DNA from: an uncultured Chthonomonas sp.
GTDB lineage: Bacteria; Armatimonadota; Chthonomonadetes; Chthonomonadales; Chthonomonadaceae
Length of the DNA: 53,281 bases
Assembly (NCBI GenBank): GCA_903859705.1
Contig: CAIONQ010000045.1
Location: forward strand, 1-53,281
Direction: 5' to 3'
The position numbers and the translations under genes are program-made. This document shows, in pieces, positions 52,798 to 53,281 of the stretch. The notes under the pieces are model-generated. The model was not told the DNA's origin. It saw nothing but the letters and a program-made list of their open reading frames with translations, and searched no databases. Position 1 is the stretch's first letter. Each line of letters starts with the position of its first letter.

Positions 52798-53281
52798 TCA
52801 CCAACTTCGTGCCACCTTACTCAACTCCAGAGAAAACCTATCAATCTGCGGCACCAACGCCCGCCTCTCAGGCACCACAAACGAAGCGCCGTAAAAGGCC
52901 AGCGCCAGGGCGTCCACAAAATCTGCAGACCCGATGCCGCGCCGCTTCATATCCCGGGCACTCTCCACTACCACCTTGCCGCTTTCGGTATAAGAATACA
53001 CCGCCAGAGAAAGCTGAGCAATCAACTCCCCATGCTCCGGAATAGAGATCAGCTCATCCGGGGAATAGACCGCCAACCCACCCGCACCCTCCACAGCGGT
53101 GCCAACCACCGCCGCGCCTGTCACCACAGAATGCGTATTTTCAAACCGCTGGCGCAACAGCCAGAACAATTCCGACCGTAGATTGCGGAACCGCTCACGG
53201 CTTGTCTTACCATCTGGCCAGCGCAAATCCGTTGGCGCTTCTCCCATATTAACAGCCATCGGCGCAAAGCCCAGGTCCGTG
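52798..53281 (-). CDS. Phage terminase large subunit, C-terminal nuclease domain (partial)
   Basis: The frame is open to the right edge; about 161 residues are visible. They read as the end of an RNase-H-fold terminase nuclease: an FAPMAVNMGEA strand, then FRNLRSELFWLLRQRF, LIAQLSLAVYSYTESGKVVVESARDMKRRGIGSADFVDALALAFYG, the last with the acidic residue of the nuclease site (SADFVDALALAF). The ATPase half lies beyond the window. Terminases of this type package DNA in tailed phages or gene-transfer agents. No other phage gene is visible, so prophage, remnant or transfer agent cannot be told apart. Confidence 0.8.
   Translation of the reverse strand, partial: TDLGFAPMAVNMGEAPTDLRWPDGKTSRERFRNLRSELFWLLRQRFENTHSVVTGAAVVGTAVEGAGGLAVYSPDELISIPEHGELIAQLSLAVYSYTESGKVVVESARDMKRRGIGSADFVDALALAFYGASFVVPERRALVPQIDRFSLELSKVARSW

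Overview
The window is dense, bacterial and free of introns. About three quarters of its roughly 40 genes can be given a family from their own sequence. Two large proteins with cytochrome-c-like CxxCH motifs followed by DUF1549/DUF1553 regions, one beside a DUF1501 gene, together with a DUF1080 lipid-free secreted protein and a Gfo/Idh/MocA oxidoreductase, are typical of Planctomycetota, Verrucomicrobiota, Armatimonadota and some Acidobacteriota. Base composition is middling. The two-membrane transport parts (RND pump plus adaptor) suggest a diderm. I cannot place it at phylum level without a marker gene. I see no rRNA, tRNA, CRISPR array or complete insertion sequence.

Layout. 1-3432 (minus): DUF1549/DUF1553 plus DUF1501 secreted pair, the latter cut by the window edge. 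3793-5352: a BchE-like B12-binding radical SAM enzyme standing alone. 5514-19 kb: a stress and envelope block with a glycine-rich YflT-type stress protein, a giant (about 3005 aa) cyclic beta-1,2-glucan synthase, a NarL-type histidine kinase and response regulator, an ECF-type sigma factor and a 50-aa Lys/Ala-rich protein. 19.4-23.4 kb: an unknown secreted protein, a chagasin-type protease inhibitor and gamma-glutamyltranspeptidase. 23.4-26.3 kb (minus): a second DUF1549/DUF1553 protein with a PA14 insert. 26.6-30.8 kb: small unknown, MEKHLA, DUF1080, DUF1643, HAD and Gfo/Idh genes. 31-36 kb (minus): RND pump and adaptor. 36.3-38.2 kb: GH32 fructan hydrolase. 38.2-40 kb: small membrane protein, EamA exporter and Lrp regulator. 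40.3-45.5 kb: Bcp peroxiredoxin, PepF, PfkB-type sugar kinase, Mrp ATPase and a uronate-dehydrogenase-like SDR. 45.7-51.9 kb: Wzm, Wzt, a eukaryotic-type UDP-galactopyranose mutase and two GT4 glycosyltransferases, a probable galactofuranose-polysaccharide assembly and export operon. 51.9-52.8 kb: gene-free, repeat-rich DNA. 52.8 kb to the end: the C-terminus of a phage terminase large subunit.

The most interesting pattern is a promoter signature not annotated by any gene. The sequence GGAAC-N17-CGT(C/T), the classic ECF sigma -35/-10 arrangement, occurs exactly in front of the YflT stress gene (minus strand), upstream of the kinase/regulator pair, and in front of the 50-aa basic protein. A looser copy (N18) lies inside a hairpin directly ahead of the sigma gene. 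These sites surround the sigma gene, so the 5.5-19 kb block looks like a compact, self-contained stress regulon that may also include envelope glucan synthesis.

Other points: the glf gene is of the fungal/protozoan type and sits in a bacterial Wzm/Wzt locus; a 34-nt perfect palindrome follows the RND operon; five TGTGCA half-sites are packed into 50 bp between the divergent RND and GH32 genes; and the repeat tract beside the terminase may mark a mobile-element boundary.
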